A program made the translations under genes and the position numbers. Of a DNA stretch of 64,000 bases, positions 24,989-34,117 are shown one piece after another; positions within the stretch are counted from its first letter, which is position 1; each line of letters opens with the position of its first letter. Under the pieces are notes generated by a model. It saw only the letters and a program-made list of their open reading frames with translations. It did no database searches and was not told where the DNA came from. Origin of the DNA: Acidimicrobiaceae bacterium (lineage in GTDB: Bacteria > Actinomycetota > Acidimicrobiia > Acidimicrobiales > Aldehydirespiratoraceae); contig VYCW01000041.1 in the NCBI GenBank assembly GCA_009843735.1, forward strand, positions 25,879 through 89,878, written 5' to 3'.

Positions 24989-26044
24989 TCAGTGCTTTCC
25001 ACTCGACGTTCGCTGCACGTCCATGGCGGCATACCCCTTGACGCCGATTGCGCCCCCGTCGATGACCAGCTTGATGTGGTTGACGACCTGGCGGACCCGG
25101 TACACGGCATCGGCGCCGAAGAAGGTCTCGATGCGGGGCCACTCGCCCAGTGCTCCAGCCTTGGCCTGAAGGCACCACCGCTTCGAGATCAGCCGCTCCA
25201 TGAGCGTCCGCCACCCGACGGGGTCGGTCCGGTGCAGCTCGCCGGGGCGGAACAGTTCCAGGCCGAGGCGCGGAGACACGCCCTGGGAGGTCAGGTCGAT
25301 GCTGAGGCCCGTTCGTGGCCTGACCAGCCCCTCCAGGTCCGACAGCGCGGAGGCCGCCAGCGACGGATCCCCGCACCACCGGAGTCGCTCCAGGACCCCG
25401 GCGATGTCGGCCTGGCCGATCCCGTGGACTATCAGCCGGACCGCCCGCAGCGCCCTTGATGGCATCACACCGGCCTGCAGGACCAGCCCGGAGCCCTCGA
25501 CAGCCGCGCACACCCGTTCGACCTGGCGGGCGTCAACCGCGCCCGGTTCCCAGCCGGCCGCCGACTCCAGCGCGGCCACAAGCGCGGCCGGGTCGTCATG
25601 GAGCATCGCCCCCTGCCGGTCGGCGGTGCCCGAGGTCACTATGAAGACGCCCGGCGAGCCGTGCTCTCCGGGCGGATGCGCAGCCAGGTCGTATTCCAGA
25701 ATCACTCCCGCTCCGGTCCGGGAGAGCAACGAATGCGGGTCGCGGCCGTGCTTCCTCAGGAAGCGCCCCAGGTCCGGCCCCGCCAGCCCCGCCGCGACCT
25801 CGTCCGCCTGCCGCTCGTAGAAGGCGGCCAGTCTGGAGCCGGGCACCAGCAGCACCGAGAAGTCCGCGGCGGGTCTCGGATCGCACAGATCCATCTCGAA
25901 GCCGAAGCGGGTGTCGATGGCGTAGAAAGGCAGGCGCTTCGCCAGGGCCTGGACCCTCTCCCAGCCGGAGCCGTCGATCAGCGGGTCCGGCAGCAGGACC
26001 CGCATCTCCTCCAGCAGGTCGCCGAGCGAGGAGTACGCCCCCAT
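24989..26044 (-). CDS. Unknown 351-residue protein, candidate RiPP maturation factor
   Basis: I cannot assign this protein to a named family. It is soluble, begins with a DLLEEMRVLLPDPLI helix, and has three notable blocks: TRFGFEMDLCDPRPAADFSVLLVPG near residue 47, GAGVILEYDLA near 110, and a C-terminal GWRTLMERLISKRWCLQAKAGALGEWP followed by VNHIKLVIDGG and KGYAAMDV. I recall similar C-terminal patterns in unassigned proteins next to other peptide-cluster genes, but cannot verify that here. It is upstream of and cotranscribed with the FAD oxidase, and divergent from the transporter genes by 80 bases. That placement suggests substrate binding or catalysis on the precursor. Confidence 0.65.
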   Translation of the reverse strand: MGAYSSLGDLLEEMRVLLPDPLIDGSGWERVQALAKRLPFYAIDTRFGFEMDLCDPRPAADFSVLLVPGSRLAAFYERQADEVAAGLAGPDLGRFLRKHGRDPHSLLSRTGAGVILEYDLAAHPPGEHGSPGVFIVTSGTADRQGAMLHDDPAALVAALESAAGWEPGAVDARQVERVCAAVEGSGLVLQAGVMPSRALRAVRLIVHGIGQADIAGVLERLRWCGDPSLAASALSDLEGLVRPRTGLSIDLTSQGVSPRLGLELFRPGELHRTDPVGWRTLMERLISKRWCLQAKAGALGEWPRIETFFGADAVYRVRQVVNHIKLVIDGGAIGVKGYAAMDVQRTSSGKH

Positions 26045-26124
26045 TCACCGTCAGCGCCCGAGGCTTCGAGTCCCCGATGAAGGCTCGACCCCGGCATTAG
26101 ATCCCACACATCGACAGTACCAAC

Positions 26125-26364
26125 ATGCAGAAAATCTCACAGCAACCCCCTGCAAGTGTCATCATGGGCTCGTTGTTCCGTGACCGAATGTTCCGCGAGC
26201 GCGCGCTGCAGCGCCGGGCCCGACAGGAGCCGCTGGACGACCGGCTACAGGTCAGCGCGCCCCATGAATGGCTGATCGTCGCCGGACTTGTGGCGATGCT
26301 CCTAGTGCTGGCGGCCTTCGCCGTGTTCGGGGGCATGGATCTGCCGCAGCCCGCGAGCGGCTGA
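26125..26364 (+). CDS. Miniature HlyD-like (NHLM secretion protein) N-terminal anchor
   Basis: This 79-residue protein resembles only the first part of the HlyD-type NHLM secretion proteins, which begin with an LFR...AL...LDxLLQV...WL block and one transmembrane helix. Here the block is SLFRDRMFRERALQRRARQEPLDDRLQVSAPHEWL, then a helix at about residues 49-69 and a stop ten residues later. The coiled-coil, lipoyl and beta-barrel domains of an adaptor are absent. The stop and the ATG of the peptidase-transporter overlap as TGATG, so the two are tightly coupled. ATG 26125 and ATG 26164 are both possible starts. It may be a minimal transporter partner in a monoderm cell, or a decayed gene kept for coupling. 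Confidence 0.65.
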   Translation: MQKISQQPPASVIMGSLFRDRMFRERALQRRARQEPLDDRLQVSAPHEWLIVAGLVAMLLVLAAFAVFGGMDLPQPASG

Positions 26365-28562
26365 TGCGGCTGCTCTCGCTGGCCGGCCCGGCCCGGAGGC
26401 GCCGGGCCCGCACGCCGCTCATGCTCCAGCAGGAGGAGACCGAGTGCGGCGCGGTCGCCCTGGGCATCGTGCTGGCCCACTTCGGGCGCTGGGCCCGGAT
26501 GGAGGAGCTGCGGGAGGCGTGCGCAGTCAACCGGGACGGCTGCGACGCCGCCGACATCAGCCGGGCCGCCCGGCAGTACGGGCTCGAGCCCCAGGGATGG
26601 CGCAAGGAGCCGGAGCAGCTCCGGGATATGGAGATGCCGCTCATCGTCTTCTGGGAGTTCAACCACTTCCTCGTGCTGGAGGGTTTCCGCGGAACGGGCT
26701 ACGTGGTGAACGACCCGGCCAACGGCCACCGCCTGATCGACGGCGAGGAGTTCGATGAGGGCTTCACCGGCGTCGTCCTGAGCTTCCGGCGCGGCGCCGG
26801 CTTCCGTCCGGGCGGCGCCCGGCCCGGGGTATTGACCCGTCTCTGGCCGTGGCTCCGGGAGGTCACCGGGCCCCTGCTCTTCGCGCTGTGCTGCGGGCTG
26901 CTGCTGTCGCTCCCCCTCCTCGCCCTGCCGCTGCTGCTGAGCCTCTTCGTGGACCAGGTGCTGAGCGGGGAGGACAGGGGCTGGGCCGCGGCCATCGTCG
27001 GCGGGTTGGCGGCGTCGGGCGCGCTGGTGTACCTGCTCACCTGGCTCCGGCAGCGCTGTCTCAGGCTGCTGGCGATCCGGCTGTCGGTCGACCATGCCGA
27101 CCGCTTCGTCAGGCGCCTCCTGCGCCTTCAGATGCGATTCTTCAGCCAACGCTTCTCCGGTGACCTGGCCGCCCGCGTCCAGTTGATCGACGAGATCGCC
27201 GTGGTGGCGACCACCCAGTTCGTCGGAGTCGCCATAGAGCTGATCGCCGGCGCCGTCTTCCTAGCGGCCATGTTCTTCTACGACGCCGCGCTGGCCGCCG
27301 TAGTCGCCGCCCTGGGCCTGATCAGCGCGGCGACGATGCGCCTGATCACCCGGTCCCGCGTCGGCGACAACCGCCGCCTGCAGCGCGAGCAGGGCAAGCT
27401 CCAGGGCATCGGCATGTACGGGCTGAGCAGCATCGAGACCATCCAGTCGGTGTCAGGCGAGAAGGACTTCTTCGGCCAATGGACCGGCTACCAGGCACGG
27501 GAGCTGCTGGCCCGGCAGAGCTTCGCCGAGCGGGGGCATGTGATCGCCTCGCTGCCGCAACTGTTCCTCGTCCTCAGCAACGCCGCGGTCCTGGGCATCG
27601 GCGGTTGGCGGGTGATGCAGGGCGACATGACCCTGGGCGTGTTGATGGGCTTCTATGTCCTGGCCGCGAACTTCCTTCTGCCCATCGGGCGCCTAGTCCA
27701 GTTCTCGGACCTGTTCCAGATCCTCGAAGCCAACCTTCAGCGCCTCGAGGACGTGCTGCACGCGCCCGAGGACAGGCTCTTCCAACAGGGCCCCGACCAG
27801 ACCACCCGCCGGGACGGGGGCCTCCACCGGCAGCTGCGCCTCGGCGGCCATCTCGAGCTGCGCACCGTGAGGTTCGGCTACAAGGCGAACCGCGAGCCGC
27901 TGCTCGACGACTTCAGCCTTACCATCGAGCCCGGCCAGCGAGTTGCCGTCGTCGGCCCCACCGGGTCGGGGAAGTCCACGCTGGCGCTCCTGGTAGCGGG
28001 CATCCACCAGCCGTGGTCCGGCGAGATCCTGCTGGACGGCCACCCCCGGGCCGACGTGCCCCGGGCCCTGATGACCAACTCCGTCTCGATGGTCGACCAG
28101 CGCATCTTCCTGTTCGCGGCCTCGGTCCGCGAGAACCTCACCATGTGGAACCCGGAGATCCCCGACCAGTCAGTGGTGACGGCCGCGAAGGATGCCGCCA
28201 TCCACGAGGAGATCCTGGCCAGGGCCTACGGCTACGACTCGATGGTCGACGAGGGCGGGCGCAACTTCAGCGGCGGCCAGAGACAGCGGCTTGAGATCGC
28301 CCGCGCTCTGGTCGGCGATCCGTCGCTTCTCATTCTCGACGAGGCCACCAGCGCGCTGGACCCGGCGACCGAGCAGCGGATCGACGAGTCGCTGCGCCGG
28401 CGGGGCTGCAGCTGCCTCATCGTGGCCCACCGGCTGAGCACGATACGGGACTGCGACCTGATCGTTGTGCTGGACAAGGGAACCGAGGTGCAGCGCGGCA
28501 CCCACCAGGAGCTGATGGCCGATCCCGAAGGCCTCTACCGCCGGCTGATGGAGGTGAAGTGA
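26364..28562 (+). CDS. C39 peptidase-containing ABC exporter (NHLM type 1)
   Basis: A 732-residue peptidase-containing ABC transporter that cuts leaders after Gly-Gly and exports the core. The N-terminal C39 domain has C28 in QQEETECGAVAL, H101 in EFNHFLVLEG and D117 in VNDPANG, so the protease triad is complete. Six transmembrane helices follow (about residues 175-440). The ATPase has Walker A GPTGSGKST, signature FSGGQRQRLEIARAL and Walker B LLILDEATSALD. Its start overlaps the mini-HlyD stop, and its stop overlaps the next transporter as GTGA. With an AAGG-ending precursor 2.7 kb away, its substrate is almost certainly that peptide. Confidence 0.95.
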   Translation: MRLLSLAGPARRRRARTPLMLQQEETECGAVALGIVLAHFGRWARMEELREACAVNRDGCDAADISRAARQYGLEPQGWRKEPEQLRDMEMPLIVFWEFNHFLVLEGFRGTGYVVNDPANGHRLIDGEEFDEGFTGVVLSFRRGAGFRPGGARPGVLTRLWPWLREVTGPLLFALCCGLLLSLPLLALPLLLSLFVDQVLSGEDRGWAAAIVGGLAASGALVYLLTWLRQRCLRLLAIRLSVDHADRFVRRLLRLQMRFFSQRFSGDLAARVQLIDEIAVVATTQFVGVAIELIAGAVFLAAMFFYDAALAAVVAALGLISAATMRLITRSRVGDNRRLQREQGKLQGIGMYGLSSIETIQSVSGEKDFFGQWTGYQARELLARQSFAERGHVIASLPQLFLVLSNAAVLGIGGWRVMQGDMTLGVLMGFYVLAANFLLPIGRLVQFSDLFQILEANLQRLEDVLHAPEDRLFQQGPDQTTRRDGGLHRQLRLGGHLELRTVRFGYKANREPLLDDFSLTIEPGQRVAVVGPTGSGKSTLALLVAGIHQPWSGEILLDGHPRADVPRALMTNSVSMVDQRIFLFAASVRENLTMWNPEIPDQSVVTAAKDAAIHEEILARAYGYDSMVDEGGRNFSGGQRQRLEIARALVGDPSLLILDEATSALDPATEQRIDESLRRRGCSCLIVAHRLSTIRDCDLIVVLDKGTEVQRGTHQELMADPEGLYRRLMEVK

Positions 28563-31498
28563 GCACGGCCGGCCAGAAGACGCCGGACACGCCTCGGGCG
28601 GATCCGCTCCGGGAGCTGGCGCTGGCCAGCGGCGACCGGTTCGCCGGCGGCGGCAACCGTCCCATCCGGCTCTCGGACCCGGATGCACTGTGGTTCGTCG
28701 TCCGCGGCTCGGTGGACGTGTTCGCCACCCAGCTCACCGATGGCGGGCTTCCGACGGACTTCAAGCACATGCTGCGGGCCGGCCCGGGGCGGTTGATCTT
28801 CCCCCTGATGGAGGAGGAGGGCTCGAGCGTGCTGGTGGCCAAGGGGCTGCCCGAGTCCGAGCTGCGGCGGATCTCGCTCGCGGACCTCACCGGCGTAGTG
28901 CTCCACGCCCAGATTGCCGAGCAGGTGGACGCCTGGGTCGGCGAGCTGTCCGAGTCCATCGTCCGGGATGTCACCTACCGCCCGCGCGTCGACCAGAGCC
29001 TCGTGCCGGGCGTCACCGATGAGGCTGCCCACGGTACGGCGACCTCAGCGCAGCACGGCGTGGTGTGGGCATCCAGCCCCGAGGGCGACATCCAGTACCT
29101 GGGTACCGAGGATCTGGACCAGTCCGGCTCTGGTCTGGTCCCCATCACCCCAGCAAGCTGGATCGTCCAGAGCCGGACGGCCCCGGTGATGGGCGTCAGC
29201 ACCGCGGACCTGAGCCTCGACGGGCGGCTGGCCGGCGTGTTGATGGAGTTCAACCGTCTGGCGATGAGGGCCGACCGGACCAACCGCACCCTGCTACTGG
29301 CCGACGTGTCCAATCTGCAGACCGCAAGCGCCCGGCACCGCCAGAGGAGCGAGGAGCAGGCTCGCCGGGACCTCTTCACCGTGCTGGTCGGGGACCCCCT
29401 CCCAACTGCGGAAGGCCCGGTGCTGTTGCGCGCCCTCAAACGGATCGGTCGCCATGAGGGCATCGGTTTCCAGGCCCCGGCGCGGCCGCGGCGACGCGAT
29501 TCCGGCAGCGGAGACGGGGAGGCGACACTGGAGGAAATTCTCGATGCTTCGGGCATACGCGCCCGGCGCATCGCCCTCAGGGACCGCCATCGCTGGTGGC
29601 TCGGCGACAGCGGGGCAATGCTCGCCTCGCGCCGCCAAGACGGCGCGCCGGTGGCCCTCATCCCCGGGCGCCTCGGGCGCTACCGGATGTTCGATCCCCA
29701 GTCGGGCAGTTCCATGCCCGTCAACTTCCGGCGTGCCGCCACCCTGGGCCCGCTCGCCCATTTCTTCTACCGCCCGTTCCCTGACGGCCATTCGAGCAAC
29801 GCCGCCCTGCTGCGGGCGATGGCCTTCAACCGCGCCCACCGGGACCTGGCCCGCTTGGTGGGGGCGGGAGTCCTGGCCGGACTGGCCATGCTGGCGCCGG
29901 CCGTGCTGCTGGGCGTGGCCGTGAGCCGGGTGCTGCCTGCCGGGGACGGGCGGACGCTGGCGATGGTGGCGCTCGCCCTGGCGCTGGTGGGCGTGACCCT
30001 CGCGCTGTTGGAGATGCTGAAGGGGACCGCCCTGATGCGGCTGGAGGGCCGCGCCGCGGCACGGATCGGCGCGGCGCTCTGGGACCGCCTGCTGGCGCTG
30101 CCCCCGTCCTTCTTCCGGCGTTTCACCGTCGGCGATCTGGGAAGCCGCGCCATGGGGTTCCAGCGGCTGCGGGACCAGGTGGCGGGCGTGGTCGCCGGGT
30201 CCGTGCTGTCGCTGGTGTTCCTTCTCCCGACCTTCGCCCTGCTGCTCTACTACGACCCCGTGCTGGGCGGCGCCGCCCTCGCAATGGGCGCGATCTCGCT
30301 GGGCGTGACCCTCTGGCTCGGCCTGCGGCAGCTGCCGCACCATCGGCGGCTCCTGGCCGCCATGCGCCGGCTGACGGCGGTGCTGCTCCAGCAGATAAGC
30401 GGCGTGGCCAAACTGCGGGTCAGCGGAGCGGAGGGCTCGGCCTACGCGGTGTGGGCCGCCAACTATCGGGAACAGAAGCAGACCGAGATGCGGCTGGGGG
30501 CGCTCAACGAGCACCTGATCGCATTCACCTCCGCGGCCCCCCTCCTGGCTGTGGCCGGCTTGCTCGCAGTCGCCGCGCCCCGCAGCGAGCAGGGGCTGCC
30601 GGTCGCGAGCTTCCTGGCGACATACGCCGCCTTCATGGTCTTCTACGGCGCGGTGGCCCAGGTCGGCTTCTCCTTCTCGGCCGTCGCCGCCATCCTGCCC
30701 GCCGTTGAACAGGCCGATCCCATCCTCTCCGAGCGCCCCCGGAGGGTGCTCGCCGATGCGGCGGCCCTGGAGTTGCAGGGCGAGCTGCGCATCGACCAGG
30801 TGACGTTCCGGTACGCCGAGGACGGCCCCCTGATCCTCCAGGACGTGTCTCTCCAGGCCCGTCCCGGCGAGTTCATCGCGGTCGTCGGGGAGTCGGGCTC
30901 CGGCAAGAGCACCCTGCTGCGCCTGGCGCTGGGCCTGGAGACACCGCAGTCGGGCGCGGTCTACTACGACAACCACGACCTGGAGCGGCTGAACCGCCAG
31001 ACGGTGCGCGACGGGGTGGGCACCGTGGTGCAGGACGCCTCTCTCCGCCCGCAGACCGTGCTGGACAACATCATCGGGACCGGCGACGACCTGACGCTGG
31101 AGGACGCCTGGCGGGCCGCCCGGCTGGCCTCAGTGGACCAGGACATTCTGGATATGCCGATGGGTATGTACACCGTGACCGCCGAGGGCTCGTCGGCACT
31201 GTCCGGCGGGCAGGTGCAGCGAATCATGCTGGCCGCCGCCCTGGTCAGGAGTCCCAGCATGCTTGTCCTGGACGAGGCCACCAACTGGCTCGACAACGCG
31301 ACCCAGTCCAAGGTGATGCAGGAGATAGAGAAGCTCTCGGTAACACGCATAGTGAGCGCCCACCGCCTGTCCACCATCCGCCGAGCCGACAGGATCTACG
31401 TGCTCCAGAAGGGCCGGGTGGTCCAGCAGGGCAGCTTCGACGAACTAATGGCGCAGGAGGGCGCGTTCCAGGACATGGCCCGCCGGCAGATGGCCTGA
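28559..31498 (+). CDS. Second NHLM-type ABC transporter with large N-terminal domain
   Basis: The 979-residue protein pairs with the preceding exporter, as in other NHLM systems that have two ABC proteins. The first roughly 410 residues are cytoplasmic and have no C39 triad; an early FVVRGSVDVFATQL and later QTASARHRQRSEEQARRDLF fit the cyclic-nucleotide-binding-like fold known at this position. Residues about 425-690 hold six helices, and the ATPase has GESGSGKST, ALSGGQVQRIMLAAALV and MLVLDEATNWLD. A GTG start overlaps the previous stop as GTGA. It may form a heterodimer with the peptidase-transporter or regulate it. It converges with the amidohydrolase gene after three bases. Confidence 0.92.
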   Translation: MSTAGQKTPDTPRADPLRELALASGDRFAGGGNRPIRLSDPDALWFVVRGSVDVFATQLTDGGLPTDFKHMLRAGPGRLIFPLMEEEGSSVLVAKGLPESELRRISLADLTGVVLHAQIAEQVDAWVGELSESIVRDVTYRPRVDQSLVPGVTDEAAHGTATSAQHGVVWASSPEGDIQYLGTEDLDQSGSGLVPITPASWIVQSRTAPVMGVSTADLSLDGRLAGVLMEFNRLAMRADRTNRTLLLADVSNLQTASARHRQRSEEQARRDLFTVLVGDPLPTAEGPVLLRALKRIGRHEGIGFQAPARPRRRDSGSGDGEATLEEILDASGIRARRIALRDRHRWWLGDSGAMLASRRQDGAPVALIPGRLGRYRMFDPQSGSSMPVNFRRAATLGPLAHFFYRPFPDGHSSNAALLRAMAFNRAHRDLARLVGAGVLAGLAMLAPAVLLGVAVSRVLPAGDGRTLAMVALALALVGVTLALLEMLKGTALMRLEGRAAARIGAALWDRLLALPPSFFRRFTVGDLGSRAMGFQRLRDQVAGVVAGSVLSLVFLLPTFALLLYYDPVLGGAALAMGAISLGVTLWLGLRQLPHHRRLLAAMRRLTAVLLQQISGVAKLRVSGAEGSAYAVWAANYREQKQTEMRLGALNEHLIAFTSAAPLLAVAGLLAVAAPRSEQGLPVASFLATYAAFMVFYGAVAQVGFSFSAVAAILPAVEQADPILSERPRRVLADAAALELQGELRIDQVTFRYAEDGPLILQDVSLQARPGEFIAVVGESGSGKSTLLRLALGLETPQSGAVYYDNHDLERLNRQTVRDGVGTVVQDASLRPQTVLDNIIGTGDDLTLEDAWRAARLASVDQDILDMPMGMYTVTAEGSSALSGGQVQRIMLAAALVRSPSMLVLDEATNWLDNATQSKVMQEIEKLSVTRIVSAHRLSTIRRADRIYVLQKGRVVQQGSFDELMAQEGAFQDMARRQMA

Positions 31499-31501
31499 CC
31501 G

Positions 31502-32920
31502 CTACTCGCTGCGGGTAGTAGCCGACAGTTCCTCGAGTTCGTCGAGCAGTTCCCGCTCGCCGTCCGAGGTGAAGTCCCGTACGTCGGGCTGCTCGCCGGC
31601 GCCTCCGTTGAACACCAGGTCGTAGGTGATGTCGGCCGGGGAAATGTGCTGGGCGGGGTTGTAGGGCCGGCGCTGGGCCAGGACCTCGTCGTCGAAAACC
31701 TGCACCTCGCCCCGCAGGATCACCGTCTCGATGCGCCGCTTGTCGTACAGCACCCGGATGTCGGCCAGCGGGTCGCCGTCGACGATGATGATGTCGGCTC
31801 CCTTGCCGGGGGCCAGCGATCCGACGTTGGCGTCCTCGCCCAGCACGATCGCGCAGTCGTGGGTGGCCGCCTTGATGGCCTCAAGAGCGGTCATGCCCGC
31901 GTAGCGCACCAGCAGCTCGAGCTCGCGGGCGTGCCACTCGCCGTAGGGGGTGCACGCGAAGCCGGTGTCGGTGCCGACGATCAGGGTGACACCGGCCTCG
32001 CGGGCCTTGTTCAGCGACTCGGCGGTGGCGTCCAGCACCCGCGAGTAGATGCTGCGCTTGCGGGCCGGCACCCCGGCAACCTCACCGAACTCGCTGAGGT
32101 TGCCCAGCAGCAGCAAGGCGGGACACAGCGGGATCCTCGACTCGGCCAGCCGCTCGATGGTGTCGTCGCGCAAAGCGTTGCCGTGCATGATCCAGTCCAG
32201 TCCGGCCGCCACCGCCGCATCGACGTTGTTGGAGCCCCTCGCGTGCATGGTGATGCGCTTGCTGAGCCGGTGGGCGGCATCGGACATCGCCTTGATCTCA
32301 TCACGCGAGAACGCCTCGTAGTCGCCCAGGGGGCTGTCGCCGATCTTGATGAGGTCCACGCCGTTCTTGACCTGGTGACGTACCTCGGTGACCATCTCGT
32401 CGGCGGTGTTGACCACCTTGCCGATGCTGGAGTCGGGCACTCCCACCGACGACGGGTACCAGTCGCTGATGCCGTTGCTGGTGGACAGGAACCGCCCCGC
32501 GGTGGTCATGCGGGGGCCCTGAATCAGGCCCTCGGCGATGCCCTCGCGGATGCCGACGCCGATGAAGTAGCTACCTCCGGGATCGGAGATCCCCGTCACC
32601 CCGGCCCTCAGGACCTTGGTCACGTTCCACGCCGACCGCAGGGTGCGCAGCTCGTGGCTGGTGTAGAGGTCCTGCTCCTCCTGCATCCGGGCCTCGCCGA
32701 AGGACGTGTGGCAATGGGCGTCGATCAGGCCCGGCATGACCGTCTTGCCGGTCGCGTCGATGCGGGTCACGGGCTCGCCCCTAGGGACCTGCTCGTCGCC
32801 GACATCGACCCCCACCGCGACGATCTCGTCGTCCTTCACCAGGACCGAGCAATCGGCGACGGGTTGCGCTCCCGTCCCGTCGATCACCGACCCCCCGCTG
32901 ATCAGGATCCAAGCCGCCAC
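31502..32920 (-). CDS. Metal-dependent amidohydrolase
   Basis: A 472-residue amidohydrolase-superfamily enzyme of the imidazolonepropionase/prolidase-like group. Metal-site motifs are H-x-H in GLIDAHCHT, a Lys in DLIKIGD (possible carbamylated bridge), MHARG, WIMHGNA and a closing GTDTGF Asp. A beta-sandwich C-terminal end with GSLAPGKGADIIIVDGDPL is standard. The GTG start is close to a divergent promoter region shared with a flavin monooxygenase. It would hydrolyse a cyclic or linear amide, fitting the nitrogen-compound theme of the region; the exact substrate is unknown. Confidence 0.9.
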   Translation of the reverse strand: MAAWILISGGSVIDGTGAQPVADCSVLVKDDEIVAVGVDVGDEQVPRGEPVTRIDATGKTVMPGLIDAHCHTSFGEARMQEEQDLYTSHELRTLRSAWNVTKVLRAGVTGISDPGGSYFIGVGIREGIAEGLIQGPRMTTAGRFLSTSNGISDWYPSSVGVPDSSIGKVVNTADEMVTEVRHQVKNGVDLIKIGDSPLGDYEAFSRDEIKAMSDAAHRLSKRITMHARGSNNVDAAVAAGLDWIMHGNALRDDTIERLAESRIPLCPALLLLGNLSEFGEVAGVPARKRSIYSRVLDATAESLNKAREAGVTLIVGTDTGFACTPYGEWHARELELLVRYAGMTALEAIKAATHDCAIVLGEDANVGSLAPGKGADIIIVDGDPLADIRVLYDKRRIETVILRGEVQVFDDEVLAQRRPYNPAQHISPADITYDLVFNGGAGEQPDVRDFTSDGERELLDELEELSATTRSE

Positions 32921-32968
32921 CGCTGCCTCCCCTATCGCTCACCGGACTCTCCGGAGCATTATCGCGTC

Positions 32969-32983
32969 AAATGTCTGACTATT
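32969..32983. promoter_or_regulatory. Candidate GntR operator (site 1), divergent promoter region
   Basis: AAATGTCTGACTATT matches the TGTCNGAC core found at five other places in this window. It lies between the amidohydrolase (minus) and the flavin monooxygenase (plus). On the minus strand a GATAAT follows at suitable distance, and on the plus strand TATTGT (32980-32985) could be a -10. Unlike sites 3-6 there is no clean TTGACC box. Confidence 0.5.
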
Positions 32984-33022
32984 GTTCACCGGGCCGCGGC
33001 ACGATGACGGAAGGAGCGGCTA

Positions 33023-34051
33023 GTGGCGCCTGTGGGCGACATCAAGATCGGCCTGTTCCTCACCAATCAGCATCCGGTCGGCGCCGACCTGGTGGCGGGG
33101 ATGGACGATCAGCTCCGGATGGTTCGAGCGGTCCGAGACCGCGGCTGGGACTCGATCTGGGCCGGGCAGCACTACCTGCCCGACGGCATGGCCATGCCGC
33201 AGAGCGTGCCGTTCGTGAGCCGCATCACCGCCGAGTGCGGGCCCATGGAGGTCGGGATCGGGATACTGCTGCTGGCGCTCCACAACCCGCTTGACGTGGC
33301 CGAGACGTGGGCCTCGGTCGACGTCCTGTGCGGTGGGCGGCTCACGTTCGGTGTGGGGCTGGGCTACCGCGAGGTGGAGTACCGCGGCTTCGGGCTCGAT
33401 CCGAAGTCCAAGGTGAGACGGTTCGAGGCCAACCTCGACCTGGTCAAGCGACTCTGGACAGAAGACAACGTCGACTCCGATCTCGACTGGTGCCGCCTGG
33501 AGTCGGTGACCCTCAACATCAAGCCCGTCCAGAAGCCCCGACCGCCGATCTGGATCGCGGCCAACGCCCATGCCGCGGTGGAGCGGGCCGCCCGCATGGG
33601 CGACGCCTGGATGATCAACCCCCACGCCACCACCGAGACCATCGCCGAACAGGCGGCCCTGTTCCGGGCCACCCGCCGCAACGAGGGCCTGCCCCCGGCC
33701 ACCACCACGCCGGCGATGCGGGAGATCTACTGCGCCCCGACCCGGGCCCTGGCGGTGGAGCGGGCCGCCCCCTACCTGCTGAAGAAGTACCGGCACTACG
33801 CCGACTGGGGCCAGCACAAGGCCCTGCCCGGCGACGAGGATTTTCGGGCCGGGTTCGACGAGCTGTCCAGGGGCCGGTTCATCGTCGGCACGCCCGACGA
33901 CTGCCTCGAGAAGCTGCTCCCGTGGCGTGACGAGCTCGGCGTGGACCACTTCATTTTCCGCACCGACTGGGTGGGCATGCCCGCAGACACCGCCCTACAG
34001 TCCATCGACTTGCTCGACCGCGAGGTGGTCCCCGTGCTGCGAGCGACCTGA
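33023..34051 (+). CDS. LLM-class flavin-dependent oxidoreductase
   Basis: A 342-residue luciferase-like monooxygenase with the TIM-barrel features of the family: IGLFLTNQHP at the start, WDSIWAGQHYLP, GPMEVGIGILLLALHNPLDVAETWA, a phosphate-binding GRLTFGVGLGYRE, and RPPIWIAANAHAAVERAARMGDAW. These enzymes use reduced FMN or F420. The GTG start has AAGGAG seven bases upstream. It heads a plus-strand run of LLM, RidA, LLM and LLM genes; the RidA neighbour recalls pyrimidine (Rut) and amide degradation, where an LLM enzyme oxygenates a C-N bond. Confidence 0.92.
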   Translation: MAPVGDIKIGLFLTNQHPVGADLVAGMDDQLRMVRAVRDRGWDSIWAGQHYLPDGMAMPQSVPFVSRITAECGPMEVGIGILLLALHNPLDVAETWASVDVLCGGRLTFGVGLGYREVEYRGFGLDPKSKVRRFEANLDLVKRLWTEDNVDSDLDWCRLESVTLNIKPVQKPRPPIWIAANAHAAVERAARMGDAWMINPHATTETIAEQAALFRATRRNEGLPPATTTPAMREIYCAPTRALAVERAAPYLLKKYRHYADWGQHKALPGDEDFRAGFDELSRGRFIVGTPDDCLEKLLPWRDELGVDHFIFRTDWVGMPADTALQSIDLLDREVVPVLRAT

Positions 34052-34117
34052 GTTCTGCGCAGCCGCCCCAACCATCGACGACGCCATCCAGGACGACCCT
34101 GCAAAGGAGAACAGCAA

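Noticed and set aside
29294..30976. Open frame of 560 codons antisense to the second ABC transporter
   Set aside because: The transporter motifs on the plus strand leave no doubt; the antisense frame has biased composition and no initiation signals.
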